Source: Maea johnstoni (lineage: Eukaryota > Annelida > Polychaeta > Spionida > Magelonidae). Taken from it: a stretch of 64,000 bases of DNA. Made by a program: the position numbers and the translations under genes. The notes beneath the pieces are model-generated. The model was given only the letters and a program-made list of their open reading frames with translations, did no database searches and was not told the origin of the DNA. Positions 49,001-63,413 of this stretch are shown here, one piece after another (position 1 is the stretch's first letter; each line of letters starts with the position of its first letter). Location: the NCBI GenBank assembly GCA_963942565.1, contig OZ012685.1:2468615-2532614 (forward strand), read 5' to 3'.

Positions 49001-52000
49001 ACAAATAAAATTGTCACTTATCATAAGACAACCGAAACTACACAAAAACAATTTAAGACACTAAAAAAAGGCTAGATTTTAAATTATTTGTCCTCTTATT
49101 ATATTTTGTCGTGACAATGTACTGAAACAAGAATAAGAATTAAAACATTGAACTATATTGGACCTACATAGACTATGTTTTGCCTCTAATTGGTGCGTTG
49201 CGAGTATTTTTTATGTGTGTTTGCTGATATCTCGAGAGTTCTGAATTCTTTTATACGCAATAGTCGGGTAAAAAACTGTAAACATAGCAGCACAGGTGCT
49301 TTACAGGTACAGGTGCAAACAAAATAAGCCCGTACAGATAAGTTCCTATTTTTGTGTGATGGTGGCCCGTTGCATTTCTAAGATTACCAAAAAAGCATCA
49401 AAGCAAGACAGTCGTCCCGCAAGACAAAATCTTTTCATCCCCTTGAATCGGGTTAATTGCTATGTGATTAGTGGTTTCGTCTGGTCTAATTTCCTACGCG
49501 CAGGCGCTCGCGGAAGTATACTGCAACCGCTGCACTCCTAATTAGCATCTGACTGACAGGGTTAGTCTAACAGCAGGAGCTTAGGAGAATGTCAGTAACC
49601 ACTTTGCTTATATTATGATGGCCAGTCAAAGTAGTAGGAGAAATGGCCCCATGAAAATACGATTAACAGGTAAGTGAAATACTAGTTTCTTTCTATCTGG
49701 GTACTCTGATCGTGGTAACATAGCCGTGTTAAAGAACCTTAGAGAGTTTTTCTAACTGCGATTCTCAACTTTGTAATCTAATATGGCTGCCATGCCTAGA
49801 CTGGCAATGGGTTGGTATATGCTCGAAGTATGCAATTTTTATAGCCATAGCAGAGCCTGTATTCTGGGGATTAGACAATATTCTTTACTTATGTTATCAA
49901 AACTACTCCTCATCCGTCGGAAAAGGAAAGTTTCCTGAGTGCAAGTGGGATATCAGTGCGTTGTGAGAGGTTCTGTTTTGGGACCAACCAGTAACTATTA
50001 GCATAGACTGACTTCCAGTGATTCCTTACAGATAATACAACAGGCCTGTATGTTTCACAATTTTGAAGGACTTGGAAGAAATGGGAGGGTATCAAATTCA
50101 AACTTGAAGATATATGAAATACTAAGGTCACTTACTGATCATGTGGACTACACATCAGATGTTGTGATTCCTCACAATAACACTGTTAACTACAACCATT
50201 GTCAAACCATAACAAAGATGGCCGTCCAAGTTGACCCAGTAAACTGATGGGTAGGGATTTAAAAGAAGGCACCATTTACCATGAATCAAGGGAAGACAGG
50301 AAAAGTTAGTGGGCTGGATGAACTATGTCATTGGAATGAAAATGAAATATTCGGATGGCAGACAGTTTTTTTTAGTAAAACTAGGATGGGTATGTAGTGT
50401 CAGTTAGGTACGTTAGAAGTCGGTTGGTGGGCAAAGGTTAGCAGAGGAAGCTGATGTATAGAACACCTGTCTGTGATGATAATAAACGTCTAGGCACCAG
50501 CCTTGCCCTGTACATATGTATAAGCTTAGCCTATGCCCCCACATATGCATGCTTTGTACTAGCACTGTAAGATGTGCTTTGAGAATAGGTGTAAATAGTT
50601 AAATCTCATACTATGTGAAAAGGGGAAGGAAGTGTGGAGGGAATATGTAGATTTAGACCCAAAGATCTGACTTAATATTGAGAACATCTGTTTTCAACTA
50701 CACCTTTGAGAGGTGGTATTCAGTCTGACATTTTATATTTCTTTGCATAAAGGGTACACATATCTAGGAGGATGATATTTTCAAACATCAGGGTTACATC
50801 ATCCAAGTTATTCGAAATTGGGAAGATGAACACTGGTTCTAACACACACACACACACATGAAGTAATATTTACCCGTCTATGGTCTGTTAGCTCAAATTT
50901 CTTAACTCTACCTGTTTGTAGGATATTCAAAATCACTAGTATATCTAGTTCATACAAGTGAAGAGCAGCATAAAGGAAGAAAGGGAGGCCTTACTATAAT
51001 ATGCTTCAAAAGTCCTTTGTGGTTAGTTTTTAGCTAACATCTAAGAAAGTTGACATTTCCACCAAGTACTCTTTTTAAGTCTTTGAATCCTGTATCTGCA
51101 GTTGATTTTTACCTATAGTTCCTTTTATATGGCTATATGGTAAAAACAATTCTGAGTAGAATTGCCTGTGTTCTGAGTAGTATTATGCTATTGAAGTGTG
51201 TTTTTTTATTTAAAAGAATACACTTCAAATGTTCGCAGTGAATTGGCAGGAACATTCTAAATGATGTTGATGTATATAGTAAACTGGGATCATGTCAAAG
51301 ATTTCCTCCTGCAACATAAATAAATTCCTTTACTAGATGTCAGCCCTCATCCGATTGTGTTGAAAATTGAGATCAAAGAACCGAATAAGCTGCCATTGCT
51401 AATGGACTTGCAGACAAATCAGGAAAAAACCTCAGCAACATGGCTCCACTTTGGACAAGTGACTGGGCGAGCTCATTTGTTGTGTAGCATTATCTGCCTG
51501 TGCTGCGGCGTGTGTGTCTGTGGGTAGGAGACTGGGATGATAGTGCCTGGCTGCCGACGGAGGCAGATAGCACTGGTCGTGGAGGGAGGAAGGAAGGCTG
51601 CTGCTGCTATTAAGCCTGGTGCCAGGAGACTAGGCCTTGTGGAGCCGGCTGGGGAGGAAGTAGACAGAAGCCATTAGGCTGTTGACATCTACACTCTCCT
51701 TGGCATCATGGCTGGCCAGCCAGCCAGCACTAGTACCACACTGTCCCTTGAGAGAGACCCACCCGCCCAGACCAACCAGATAGGCTGCGGCTCCCTACCA
51801 CTTAAACTCAATAGCTTTGAATAGTAATTAATCTAGGCACTTATTTACATGCATAATGAAATTGGCAAAATCTTCCACTGTTCTAAGCACACCATTAGAT
51901 AGTTTCCCCTGTGAATATTGCTCTACTGTAAGGATTTGAAAGTCCACACATTGCTATCATGATACAGATCTCAGGTACTAAGTCAGGTTTCGATCATTGC

Positions 52001-55000
52001 TAAAAAGATCACCAGTGCCTGTGCTCAGCCATGTTGGTTTCAAGCAGCCAGATCAAGATGTACATGTATTTACACTTTTAAAAGTGTCCAACTCCTGGTG
52101 TTGCTGGCATCACTGTTGAAACTGAGGCAGCACATAACTGATTCCAGCATCTGCACATCAATATAAGTTTTGTGTAAGATATTTCAAATTCAGGGATAAC
52201 TTAATGTTTTGAATTAAACTCTTGATATGTAGCCTACCCAAGATCATGATACAATATCTCAAGTATTCTCAACTTAAGAAAAGGTTTCACATCATTGATC
52301 TAGAACAGCCCTGGATTCAGTGCAATGTTTGATGGAGCCATTTTGTATGGTATGAGCTCTAACTGTTTTCTAAGATCTGTGCTCTTGTCATACACATGTT
52401 AGGCTTACTACTGGACTAACTTGCTTACAGATCTTTTTGAACTAAATTATGGCTCCTATGAATGTAGCCATTGATATTGTCCAACAGATGGCAAGTTGCC
52501 CTGCTGGCTAAGACTACATGGTTGGACTGTAGGTATGCTGAATTAGCATAGGCACCAGTATGACATGGAGAATATTAGCGAGGGCGATCACATGTGAGCA
52601 GTGTTTATTTTGATGTTGTACTCTCTGTCATAATTGTTCTTTGATCCCAGACAAGGGGTGATATTACACACTCCCTGCCCGGCATGTCACAACAAGCCTG
52701 CCTACTGCCCTGATAAATGGTGCAGTCTCTGTGACCCTGTGCTGGGAGCGAGGGGAGTCAGGGCTGAAGCTCTTGAGCTCGCGCTGATAAGTGTGTGTGT
52801 TTTGCTGATAGGTTTTGGAAGGAGCAAGAGCTGGTGTCAAGGACTTGATTATCATTACACCTTGCCTAGAGGTCTACTTGACATCTACTATGGTTATCTT
52901 CACGTCTTTAGTTACGACTTCATATTATTGACTGATTTCTATTGTTCTACAAAACAGGGACAGTTCATAGGAACTGGCATTGGATTCTTTTCTGAAATAG
53001 ACAAACCCTGTATTTCGTTCAAAGAAATTTAATGTTCGGTATTGTGCACCTTATTATTGCTTATATGTTGTCCCAACAAGCCCACATTTGAGCATACACA
53101 GAAGGCCCATTTTCAAGAGCTTTTCAAAATAAGATGTTAGGGCTACCAGTTCTAATGGTAACTGGTGTTGGGACTGCTTAATCTTGAGGACTTAGTCTAC
53201 ACAGGTTACTGGAATCCTTTGATAATCCTTATGCTCAATTTAGTCAGTACAGTTATAACCTACTCATGTCATGATTCATGAATGCTTTACTGTCACTGGA
53301 TGTCCTTTGAACTCCTTTCTATCTTGCTGATATTTTTGACTAATATTTTTTGGAAAATATTTGCCTTTTGGGGATGAATATATGATAAAAACTTAAGCAG
53401 CAACTCCAGATGATTAGAAAACATATGCTAATTTTCATTTTACTTCTAAAAGTACCATCTTTACACCGATACTTTTCGAGGGAACTCTAACCATGAATGG
53501 GTTCAACTTATCACATAGATGAAGAAAATGATTTGATGACTTAGTGTGGATTTAGATAACATTGAAATCCCACACACTAAAATTATCCATTTTATTTTTC
53601 ACACAAAAAATATTGGATTCTTTGATTTTCAGTATTAAACTTGAGTATTAAACATTTTCACTGAGTACACTGAATATGCACTCTTCATACAGTACTGGGT
53701 GGTAAACAATCAAGTTTGTTAAAATGTATCACAATTTTGCAGTCTTGTTTCAGGTCATCAGTTACTTTGTAATAGATACGTGTTACAATGTTTAGTTGCA
53801 TAGTGCATACTGTATATTTTCTGTGGTGTTTATAACATTTCTCATTTCTCTTTGCAGTACTATGTTCCAAAAACCTTGCCAAGAAAGACTTCTTCCGTAA
53901 GTATTTTTTTATATTGGACATTCTTCTTTTAGACTGACAGCAACACAACACTGGATTGGATACCTTTTACTGGAGCAGCGTGTAAGCACATGGTGATGGT
54001 TGAATAGTTTGCTTATTGTTTTCCCCAGAGACTGGACTAAAGTTTTAGATTGATATATAGTCCTACTGAACCCTTGGTATGGCTTCATAAATTGTGATCC
54101 CCAGTTAATTGTTGTATTCCCTTGACACCTTGACCACTAGTACACAGGACAGTGGCAGAATTATGGGTACCTTTAATAGTCAAGGAGTGTGTATGGCATA
54201 AATTTGTACCTGGGCATATTGTACCTAGGTAATTTCTAGGTCAATCTTACTGAGGCTTATTACGGATGAATTAGTGCAACTTGTGCCATTGAATATACCT
54301 TTCATGCAACAACAATGTCAGCTTGACCTCCAATATTAACTTGGGTCAAAAAGTTGACAAACATATGGAGATGATTTTTCCACTGTGTAGTTTTTTGCAA
54401 GATCTCTCTAATAGATAGATTTTGGCAAATGAATTGGGTCTCCAGTTCTGCCCTCTTCTTCTGGCTGCTGAAGTATGTCTATCCATGTCCAGTATCTTAG
54501 CCACGATTGTAAAAGGGCTTGCCCAAAACAGCAATTCCAAAATTTCTGCGGTCCAGATTTAGCTACTCAGCTACTTCAAATCCTTATACCAACTAGATTT
54601 AATAGCCTACTGTGTCAAAAAGGGCAATTTACACTTCAGCCATGTCTTAGAAGATGTTCGTTAGGAAAAGATTTGGTTATTACCCCCCAAAACGTTAAAA
54701 TTGGAAATTCTTCACAGAAATGTTTGCTGTCCCAAAGGGTTTTTCAGAAAACTGTCTGCCCGTAACACTGGCTGGGCAGGTCCTGGTCAAGTCCCTGTCC
54801 CTGGCCTTAATATCAGTTTTTACTCCATGCATAAGGCCTAAGAGAGATTTGCCCCAGTAGCTGAGCCTATTACATAAGGTTTGAGCCTGCTTTCCACTTG
54901 TGAGTGTAATCGGTTGTAGCATACCTGTTAGGGTCAGGGTTGTAGTACGAGAGACTACTGGATGTTAGAGCTGAGAAATGCAACAATGATCATTTCACTT

Positions 55001-55440
55001 ATCTGAACTCATGGAGTGATTGAACACGAAATTTAGAAGGTTGTTCTTCACCTATATAGTATAATTGTGAACTTCTATCAGTTCAATGTCTGACTCTGAA
55101 TCCTAGTACTTGTGTGAGTATTGTTAGCGTAAGCTTAGTACTTGTAAGCCATCGCGCCAGACTGACCTTACAGGCCAAACTGACCTCCTCGCCAGAAGCT
55201 CTGTTTGACCACTGGCTTAGACAGACCTTTGGTACTGTTGATCTTAGTAGGCTGTTAAGTGTTAACCCAATCCTTTTTAGATGGTATCTTAAAAAGTATA
55301 ACAGCTGCATATAGACATTATCTCTTCAATTAGGCATAGATTAGCTAAAGAGGAAAATTAAAACAAAATAGCAATGATGATAAATGAATGAGGGCCGTTA
55401 GTTATATATTGAATCCCTGCAAGACTGCTGCACCCAGCAG
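46066..55440. other. Long non-coding stretch, intron-like or intergenic
   Basis: No gene I can name. A more GC-rich island lies at about 51470-51800 and includes a 38-codon frame starting at 51708 (MAGQPAST...), which may be chance. A 132-codon frame at 52634-53032 with PCPACHNKPAYC is unrecognised. A short (CA)n lies at about 50843-50858. No element ends were found. The repeat density is clearly lower than in the first 46 kb. Confidence 0.45.
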
Positions 55441-55620
55441 GTTCATTTCAAGCCCCTCAGCGGTAGGTTCCCCTGTGTGGGTCTTGTCTGATAGAATAGG
55501 GTGTGACCAGTAGAGACTCACCCTGCTCAGGTTCATTCAAGCCCCTCAGCTGTAGTTTCCCCGTGTGTAGGACTAGGTCTTGTCTGATAGAATAAGGTGT
55601 GACCAGTAGAGACTCACCTT
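55441..55620. repeat. Tandem duplication, about 90-96-bp unit, two copies
   Basis: Both copies carry GTTCATT(T)CAAGCCCCTCAG, then TCTTGTCTGATAGAATA and GTGTGACCAGTAGAGACTCA. The second has a 6-base insertion before TCTTGTCTG. Divergence is low, so it is recent. Confidence 0.9.
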
Positions 55621-56199
55621 GGCACACGCCCAGGATCCACCAAGAAAGACATCTTGGCAGGTGACCATATGAGGACAGGAGCTTATAAGGGTGGTGGCCA
55701 TGTACCCACACACCCCCTTTCTCTGAGGACATCTCCCCTCTTGGCATCCTGCGGGGTTCATGTCGGGCATATTTGTGTTTTGGGTGAGGATAGGTGCATT
55801 TATGTGATAGGGTGGCGAAGAGCCCATGATAAGTCCAATAGGTCTTTATACCCAAGCGCTAATGCTGCACTTTTCCCAACCTTTGTTAGCTTGGAGTTCT
55901 TGGCATGGTCCCAAATGCTACCTGTCGATATGAAAAAGGTGGCTTGATGGTACTTAAAAGACTCCCTTTCCTGCACATGTTAGATTTACGTTTTCAGGGT
56001 TTAATCCATTTCTACCTGTATCCCTCGGAAGCTTGGACTGGTAAACCCATGTATAGGTTAAACATAAACCAAAACATATCATTTGTTTCTTTTAGATGTA
56101 CCATGTTTTGAAAGAGAGCCTTCATATATCCCCATCCTTGGCCTAGGATTAAAACTTGTTAGTAACTTAAAAGTATGCTGTTGGTGTGGATCATAAGTA

Positions 56200-56417
56200 C
56201 TGTAAATCACTTAAGTATAGCGGGAACAATAAGATAGCGATAATAGCGATAATAGCGCTCTGCCCATATGCGCTATTGTAAAATCCCCGTCTTTATTAAA
56301 TTCTTAATTGAACTTGCAGCTGCTATTCCCGTTCACCGCTATACTTAAATCACGCTATCCAGGACAGTACTGTAATTACGCTATATAATGTTCACGCCAT
56401 ATTTAAGTGATTTACAG
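56200..56417. mobile_element. 218-bp MITE with CTGTAAATCACTTAA ends and TA target
   Basis: Left CTGTAAATCACTTAAGTAT and right ATATTTAAGTGATTTACAG are inverted copies, about 23 bp with two mismatches, directly flanked by TA on both sides. The interior has further partial inverted copies (CGCTATACTTAAATCACG at about 56339) and GATAATAGCG repeats. It has no coding capacity. The TA-CTGTA ends resemble the elements at 16249 and 22521. Confidence 0.85.
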
Positions 56418-59400
56418 TATTCAGTCCACACTTGCTGCTAGTCATCTGAACTTCTGAAAGCAGTGCATGTCCAACATTTGTGCAGCAGGACATGCTAGGC
56501 ATTGTTGAAGTTACAGATTTCAAAGCAAACCATAGCAATCTGCATTCCTTGCTGTACTTCTAACTTTGAATTGCGACTTTTGTTGTGATATCATGTGTGT
56601 TTTATGGTGCTGCTCAGTAAGATGACAATCTTGTGGCTCCTGGGATCCCTCCACGCTGCTCCCATTCTCCAGAGTCATGTGAGGACAGTGGTCTGTGCGA
56701 GTGCAAACGTGAAACTCTAGAACAGCAGCCTGTGAAATAGGAGAAAGGATTTCAAGAAAGCCCTCAGTGTTTCAGGCTTGTTCTATTTAGTCGCCTTTCA
56801 TGCAGTTCTTTGTAAAGAACAGGAATCTTCTGGTGAGGTGTTGTTTTAGTAACTCGACCAATGAGCTATGTCTATCCCTGTGGTTTGCTGCTATTTAGGC
56901 TGCAGATTAGCTGGATGTTTTCTCTCCCTCAAAGATGCCTTCGCATTTGGGAAATCATGCGCCCCACACTACGTGTTTCACACCAGGCCAGACAGGCAAG
57001 AAAGTATCCATATTTGCATTGTGTTTAAATCATATTCTGTATTTTCTTATTTAAGTGGTACGTATTACTTTGAAGATGTACCTATCTTCTAGGTTGTTAA
57101 TGAAAGAATGCCTTTTTGTGAAATTGAGGCATTCTAAACACCTTTATGCAAATATTTCCTTATAGGTTGAATCTGGTCACTCTGATAATGATGATAATAA
57201 TGATAATGATGATAATAATGATAATAATGATAACAATAACAATAAATTGATAGTATAAAAAAGATAATAATTGCCAGTAGAGAAATGCACAGTTGACAAC
57301 TGAAGTAAGATACGATATGGAAATAGGCAGTTTCTCCCGATAGTTGCAATTAATTCTATATTTTATCAGTGTCAATAAGTCCATAGTAATAATGGCAAGT
57401 GTTTATTATGGTAAGGATTCTGCCTGAACTAAAATGAGAAAATTGACAGTTTTTCGTCTGACTTCCACACTCATGTAATATTATGTGTGTGATTAGTGCA
57501 TCTTATTCATCAATAGTTACGCCGTAGCAATGGTGCCTATTATTTAAATGGAGCTAACAGTGAGTTAGGTGAGAAAACTGTCAGTTTCTCTCTCAAAATG
57601 AATGTAATATTATTTTGATTTACGTCAGTTATCTATATAGTGCATTGAAAACTAGCACATGGCGTGTTTGTATGTGTGAGAGGCGTCATATTTCCTCTAA
57701 TTCCCATTGAATGGCTGTCATTAGGGGTGCTGGAGTAATTATCTTCTCGCAGGACATAAGGGCGGAAGATTATCTCTGTTGAACTAAAGCCTCCTCCTAC
57801 TCAACCTCATTGCACGCCTATCCCCCCTCCCCCCATCCTCCTCCTGGCTAGCCGTGCTGACTCATCCAGTAACCAGTACATACCACAGCCAATATTACGT
57901 GGGATTATCTACCCTGATGTGGGAAACAATGACCCACGTCCTGTTGTGTTTGAATATAGGGGAATATTGAGTTATCAATTTGGAAATGAAGTACATTTCC
58001 TCTTTAATTTGTTCATTCATGACTAGACAGATGTATGATTTGATTCCTGAACATGTGCCAGCTACGTAGCCTTGATGTATTTCTGAGATAAGTGTTAGTG
58101 AGTAAAGAGGATACTAATTATAATGGTAATAATGGTGATGATTATAATAATAGAAATAATATTTAATAATGATAACAATAATACTAGAAATGATGATAAT
58201 CATGTTGACGGAAGGTGATGATGATAATAAAAATAGTACTACATGTACTACTACTTCTATTGCTACTATTACTACTACTACTAATAATAATGATAATAAT
58301 AATAATAATAATGATAATAATAATGATAATAATAATAATAGTAGTGATGTAATAAAACTGTTAATAACAAAACTATTTGGTATCTGAGAAGCATATCTTT
58401 TGAGCTGATTCTCCAGTAATTGATATTTGAGCTGTTAGCCATGCATGTTTCAGCTCTAGCAGGAGGTGTAGACATCCCTCAGAGGCTGTTATCAGCGGCG
58501 CCCCCTGCTGGTGTTGCTGTGTCTAAGTGTACCTGTGACCCTGTGACTGTGTGTACTGAGCCCTCTCTGCCTGTTCAGTGTTGCTGTTGGCTGGTATTAG
58601 CAGCAGCCAAGTGGAGCCAGTCTGGCTATTCTTAGAGAGCTGCTGAGCCTATTATGAGGTATTACTGGGCTGGGATGCCTCTGACAGCGTGTGGTACATC
58701 TGACCTGGCACTCATTGCATGTCATCAGCTAGAGGAGGAGAGTGCAGCCAACATCACCAACAGCACCACTTGGATGGAAGCTTGAACACTTATACTCACA
58801 TGAACCTGTATGGAGCTTTCTGTTGGCACATCTTCTAGGCGTTGGCCTTCAAACTAGGTGTGAAAGAGTGAAAACAAAGAATATCCTCACTGACACTAGC
58901 CTAGTTGGATATCACCCAGGTGTAGGCAATTTTGGCCATATTACTGGTCCAGTTTCAGACGTTTTTGTTAACAGTTTTCCTTAACATGTGATTTATCGTA
59001 AATACTTCCCCCTCCCCCCCCCCCCCCAATTAAAGAATATATCAGTCAGCATGTATTAAGTTCAATGAGATTAAATGGTCATTTCATAAAAAAGGGCATT
59101 GCCAAATCAAGTTTTGATGGCAGAATTGAATACAGCTCATTAATGATGAGACCCACATTTTGTTTGTTACTGTTCTACAATGTATCTATCTATATCTGGT
59201 GCGGATGATTGGGAAACCTTGCTTTTCACACTTATGCTGTCTTTTAGCTTTTCATACTAGTGAGGTATACCTGAAGGTTCGAAGTAATACAGGCAATGAG
59301 TCATGTGTGTGACCCAATCACCCCATCTTTGTGCATGCCTGGACAGGTAGGTGTTACATGTATGTACTGTGTAGTGTCTGAAGCCTACTGTGGGGAAACC

Positions 59401-60153
59401 AGATACGTCTCTCATACGTATTGATATATTGACGTGCCTTGACCTGGAATCACTTAGTCCCTGTGACTACTGAAGTGAAGGGAGTGTGAGAGTTGTGATA
59501 AGTGATTTGTAAGAGCATCATTGACTCCAGGTGATATAGGCATTTAAAATCTGAAGGGGGAAAACACAACTTAGATGACATCTATATTTCTAGGACATTG
59601 TTCCTGCTTTGTAATTGTAAAGAATACTTGAATTAAATAGCATATGAGGGTTTGATTTCACGTTTCAAATGTTGTGTAGCCTAGGTGTGATGTTCAGCTT
59701 AGAAGGAATGATTTATTTTCCACTGCCTGCCTTATAACCCTTGTTTAAAAAATACTGCATTGTTGTGATAGGTGTCAAGAGGTATGAAAATATCACAGTG
59801 ATCTGGATCACCCCAGTAGATAAGAAAGGTAAAGTACCATTCTCGCAATAATTCAGGGTCCTTCAGGACAAGCAACATCCATGCTACTTGTAAGTGTGTT
59901 AACAATAGGTGGTAGAATCACATGTGTGTACCTAATCTGCCGTGCACTGTGAGCTGCTGTTGGTGTATGATGACAAGGTAGGAGGACCCCCCTATCTTAT
60001 CCGGGTCCCGAGAGTGTGTTTACTGAAGAGATCATAAGGCAGCTAAGGGGATAGCAAGTGCTCTTCTTCCTCCTCCCAAGCAGCTAGGGCGGCTTTGATG
60101 TCACCCACTCTGGGGGAGTTGGAGGATAGTTAAGCCTTCTCTACCCTTTCAGC
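56418..60153. other. Non-coding stretch with simple repeats and GC islands
   Basis: (GAT/AAT)n tracts lie at about 57184-57245 and 58110-58345. A poly-C run lies near 59013-59028. GC-richer patches lie at about 57780-57900, 58440-58740 and 59990-60120. No gene is supported. Confidence 0.45.
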
Positions 60154-60345
60154 TCCCCTTACCCTGTTTATGCACAGACCTGATAGCGCCTCTTACAGGG
60201 CTTCCTGGCTGTGTTTGTACTTTGTAGGGAAGATTCGGTGTAGAATCTCAGCCAGAATTTAGATTCCCCTTACCTTGTTTATGCACAGGCCTGATAGCGC
60301 CTCTTAGAGGCTTTCCTATCTTAGCCAGAATTTAGACTCTGAATG
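60154..60345. repeat. Tandem duplication, 111-bp offset
   Basis: TCCCCTTACCCTGTTTATGC at 60154 recurs as TCCCCTTACCTTGTTTATGC at 60265. Both are followed by ACAGRCCTGATAGCGCCTCT. CCAGAATTTAGA closes both units. Confidence 0.88.
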
Positions 60346-60835
60346 GAGTAAAAGAACCTGTATAAATTCACCCCATGTCTCATGTCTGCATTGGTTGTAC
60401 ACATTCTTGTCTCATAGGTGCTCGACAAAGGCATGTTCTGATGGATGTACCACACTTTTTCAATGACCACATTGCTTAGGCCTGAGTGGGTTGAAGAGTG
60501 ATTGGAACTAGATGGAGCAGGAAGAAGAGATAATTAGTGCTCTACTCGTTAGGCCAATAGCGTGCTTATAATTCTTCCCACCATCTTATTGCACTGGAAT
60601 AGCACCCGGCTGGTTCAACCAGTCCACAAACACAGACAACTCTGATATCCAAGTATTCATATCAAAGCATCATACCTGACTTCACAAATTGATTAAATAA
60701 TGTGAACTGGAATAGATGTGGATGCAGTAACTGCTGACAGATAAATTACACTTTCTATGTACATATGACCATTTCTCAAAGAAATCTTTTTCTTGACATG
60801 CTACACCAACACTTTTAATAGGTATGGAATATATA

Positions 60836-60988
<153 letters not shown>

Positions 60989-61529
60989 TCATGTCTTGTG
61001 TAGCCAGGAGTTGGGGAGATGGTCCTTGCTTATTGCAGCTGATGGTATTAATTGCAATTCACCTCTCTCCTTGATAATGTCAATTAGAGCAATCAGCCAG
61101 GAGTGTTTTCCTGGCCTTTCTACATCTAGGTCAATTGCATCTTAGTTAGCCTACTCATGTGAACTTTTAACTTTTCTCCACATCTTCTGATTGAGATGAA
61201 TAAGAAAGCTTTCAAAGAAGACAACGTCACCTACTGAATGAATTGTGATATAGATGATCTCATACATCTGTAAAGAGTGCCAATATTGACAAAAGTTAAA
61301 AGAGTGCTTACATGGGATATGTACTGTCCTGTACTACCTTTTAGAGGTATTGTATAGTCTGTACAGCATATTTGAAAAAAGTAGTCCCTAGACTCCCTAA
61401 AGCAAATAATCTCGAGTATGTCTTAGCTTACATAACAGAATAGCACAGACAAAATAATTGCAAGCGCTATATTTGACTGATGCACAATTCGTTCCAGCTT
61501 GGAGATATTATTACAGCACAAGGGGTCCC

Positions 61530-61597
<68 letters not shown>

Positions 61598-62270
61598 GTT
61601 ATGAAGGTGTGGGCTTAAAAAGAAAGAGAAATATGTGAAGTGTTTTGGGATGTTCTGCCTCTCCATGAGGCTAGTCTGAAGAGAATAGCCCTAGACTCAG
61701 GTAGGCAGGTGGGCGTGGTGATAAGAGGCTGAGCAGGTATGATAATCCAGGTATGTGGGAGTTATACGTTCAGTACACATACACAGGGACTGGCGACCCT
61801 GATTATCCCAGGTAGGAAGACAGGTGTGGTGCTGTGGGTTTATTAGTAGACAGGGTAAACACACTACACAAGTCAAATGGGATCTTAGGTGTATGGGTGT
61901 GATAGAGATAAGTACATGGAGGCTAGCTCTGATAAGTCCACACAGGTAACTCTACATCTTGCTGTAAATGTGTGGGTTGATTTACTTGATTACTCAATAC
62001 TTGAGAGTCAGGAAAAGTGAAACTCATTTCCACAGGTTACCTGTCCCACATATTACTCATTGTGTGATGGTTTCTGGGTGCAGGCCAGCGCAGCTCCTAC
62101 CTGCGTAGATTAGCACTTTGATCCGCCACTGTGTTGTGGGTGTGTTTACAAAAATGAAAGTAGGTTGATGTATTGGTCATGCAAGGTAAACTTAACCTGT
62201 TCATTCCGAGGTGCCCAGGCAGGTGATCCTAACAATAAGCTTACTACATGTATAATATACCTAATTTCTT
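60989..62270. repeat. Non-coding spacer with one (TA)n tract at 61533-61594
   Basis: Only the short TA tract is identifiable. The rest shows no gene or element. Confidence 0.6.
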
Positions 62271-62440
<170 letters not shown>

Positions 62441-62811
62441 ACTAGGTAAATCAGAGGATACATTTGATTGATAAGGTTCAGGTAAGGTATATGCTCAATA
62501 TAGATTTAGGATTTAGGTGACTTGCAGGGATCCAGGAATTACCTTCAGGACAACATTGATTGGTCAATATAACCCATCCAGCCTAAAATACATTGGATTA
62601 ATCACATAGGTGTTGTATATTTTTCTGTCAGGCAATTCCCAGGCTATCGGGTTGGATTATGTTGAAGGCCTTTCCCATCAAAAATTTATAATTTGAACCC
62701 TGCTGAACTCCTCTTGTCTAGGGAAGTCACCCTAAATATCTTTTGTATGGAGATAGAATTTCTGTGCTGCTGACTGCTCAGGTAGGCTATGAAAACAGTG
62801 TGCATCAGAAC

Positions 62812-63413
62812 TAGGGATGGATACTCACTTAGAACAAAACGATACAGTACCAGTATCGGTACCAATAAACCAATATGTGTTTTAGCGGTACAGTTAACGC
62901 TATATTATTGCATTATTACCTTGTTAAATTTTGTTATGTCATATTTAGAATCCTGGACAATCCCTGATATAAATGATAACTTCACAGTGGTTGGCATCAT
63001 GGTCTTAGCCAGCAGGGCATCTGGGTGCCTTTTTGGATGCCCAAACCCTTAAAAACAACCCCTCAGTACACCCAAAATATTTTGTGTGGAAATTTAAAAA
63101 ATCCCAATCTCAAGCTTATAATTGAATTTTTTCATCTCCTTATAATTCCCTTGACATTGTTTAATGGCATCATGCCTTATTTTGATGAATTTATACATGT
63201 TTGTGGTTGAAATATGAGTATATTGTGATACCCCTTAAGAATTTGGACGCCCCAAAATTTTACAACTGCTAATTTTAGGCACCCAGTTTCGAAATCCTGG
63301 CTAAGACACTGGTTGGCATCATTAAGAGTACCATTAAGGAATGAAACGGTACAATATGGTGCTCCTTTTTGAGACAATATAGTACCAGTTCATTTTTATG
63401 GTACCCAACCCTA
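62812..63413 (+). mobile_element. hAT-like MITE, copy 2, carrying a nested insertion
   Basis: Ends TAGGGATGGATAC and GGTACCCAACCCTA are imperfect inverted repeats. Possible target copies ATCAGAAC and ATCAGACG match at six of eight bases. Inside, ATTGCATTATTACCTTGTTA and AATCCTGGACAATC match the minus strand of 41131-41395. Without the 309-base insertion and one target copy the element is about 280 bp, close to copy 1. It has no transposase. Confidence 0.72.
63001..63309. mobile_element. Nested 309-bp inverted-repeat element with 13-bp flanking repeats
   Basis: The ends contain GTCTTAGCCAG (63002) and CTGGCTAAGAC (to 63307). The inverted similarity continues inward with CTGGGTGCC and GGCACCCAG. 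TGGTTGGCATCAT flanks it on both sides (62988-63000 and 63310-63322), as expected of a target duplication, though 13 bp is long for most DNA transposons. Copy 1 of the host MITE at 41131 lacks this insert. Confidence 0.7.

Noticed and set aside
52634-53032. 132-codon frame with CPAC and CSLC pairs as a zinc-finger exon
   Set aside because: Spacing does not fit a known finger, the frame drifts into unrelated sequence, and no convincing splice sites or homologous neighbours were seen.
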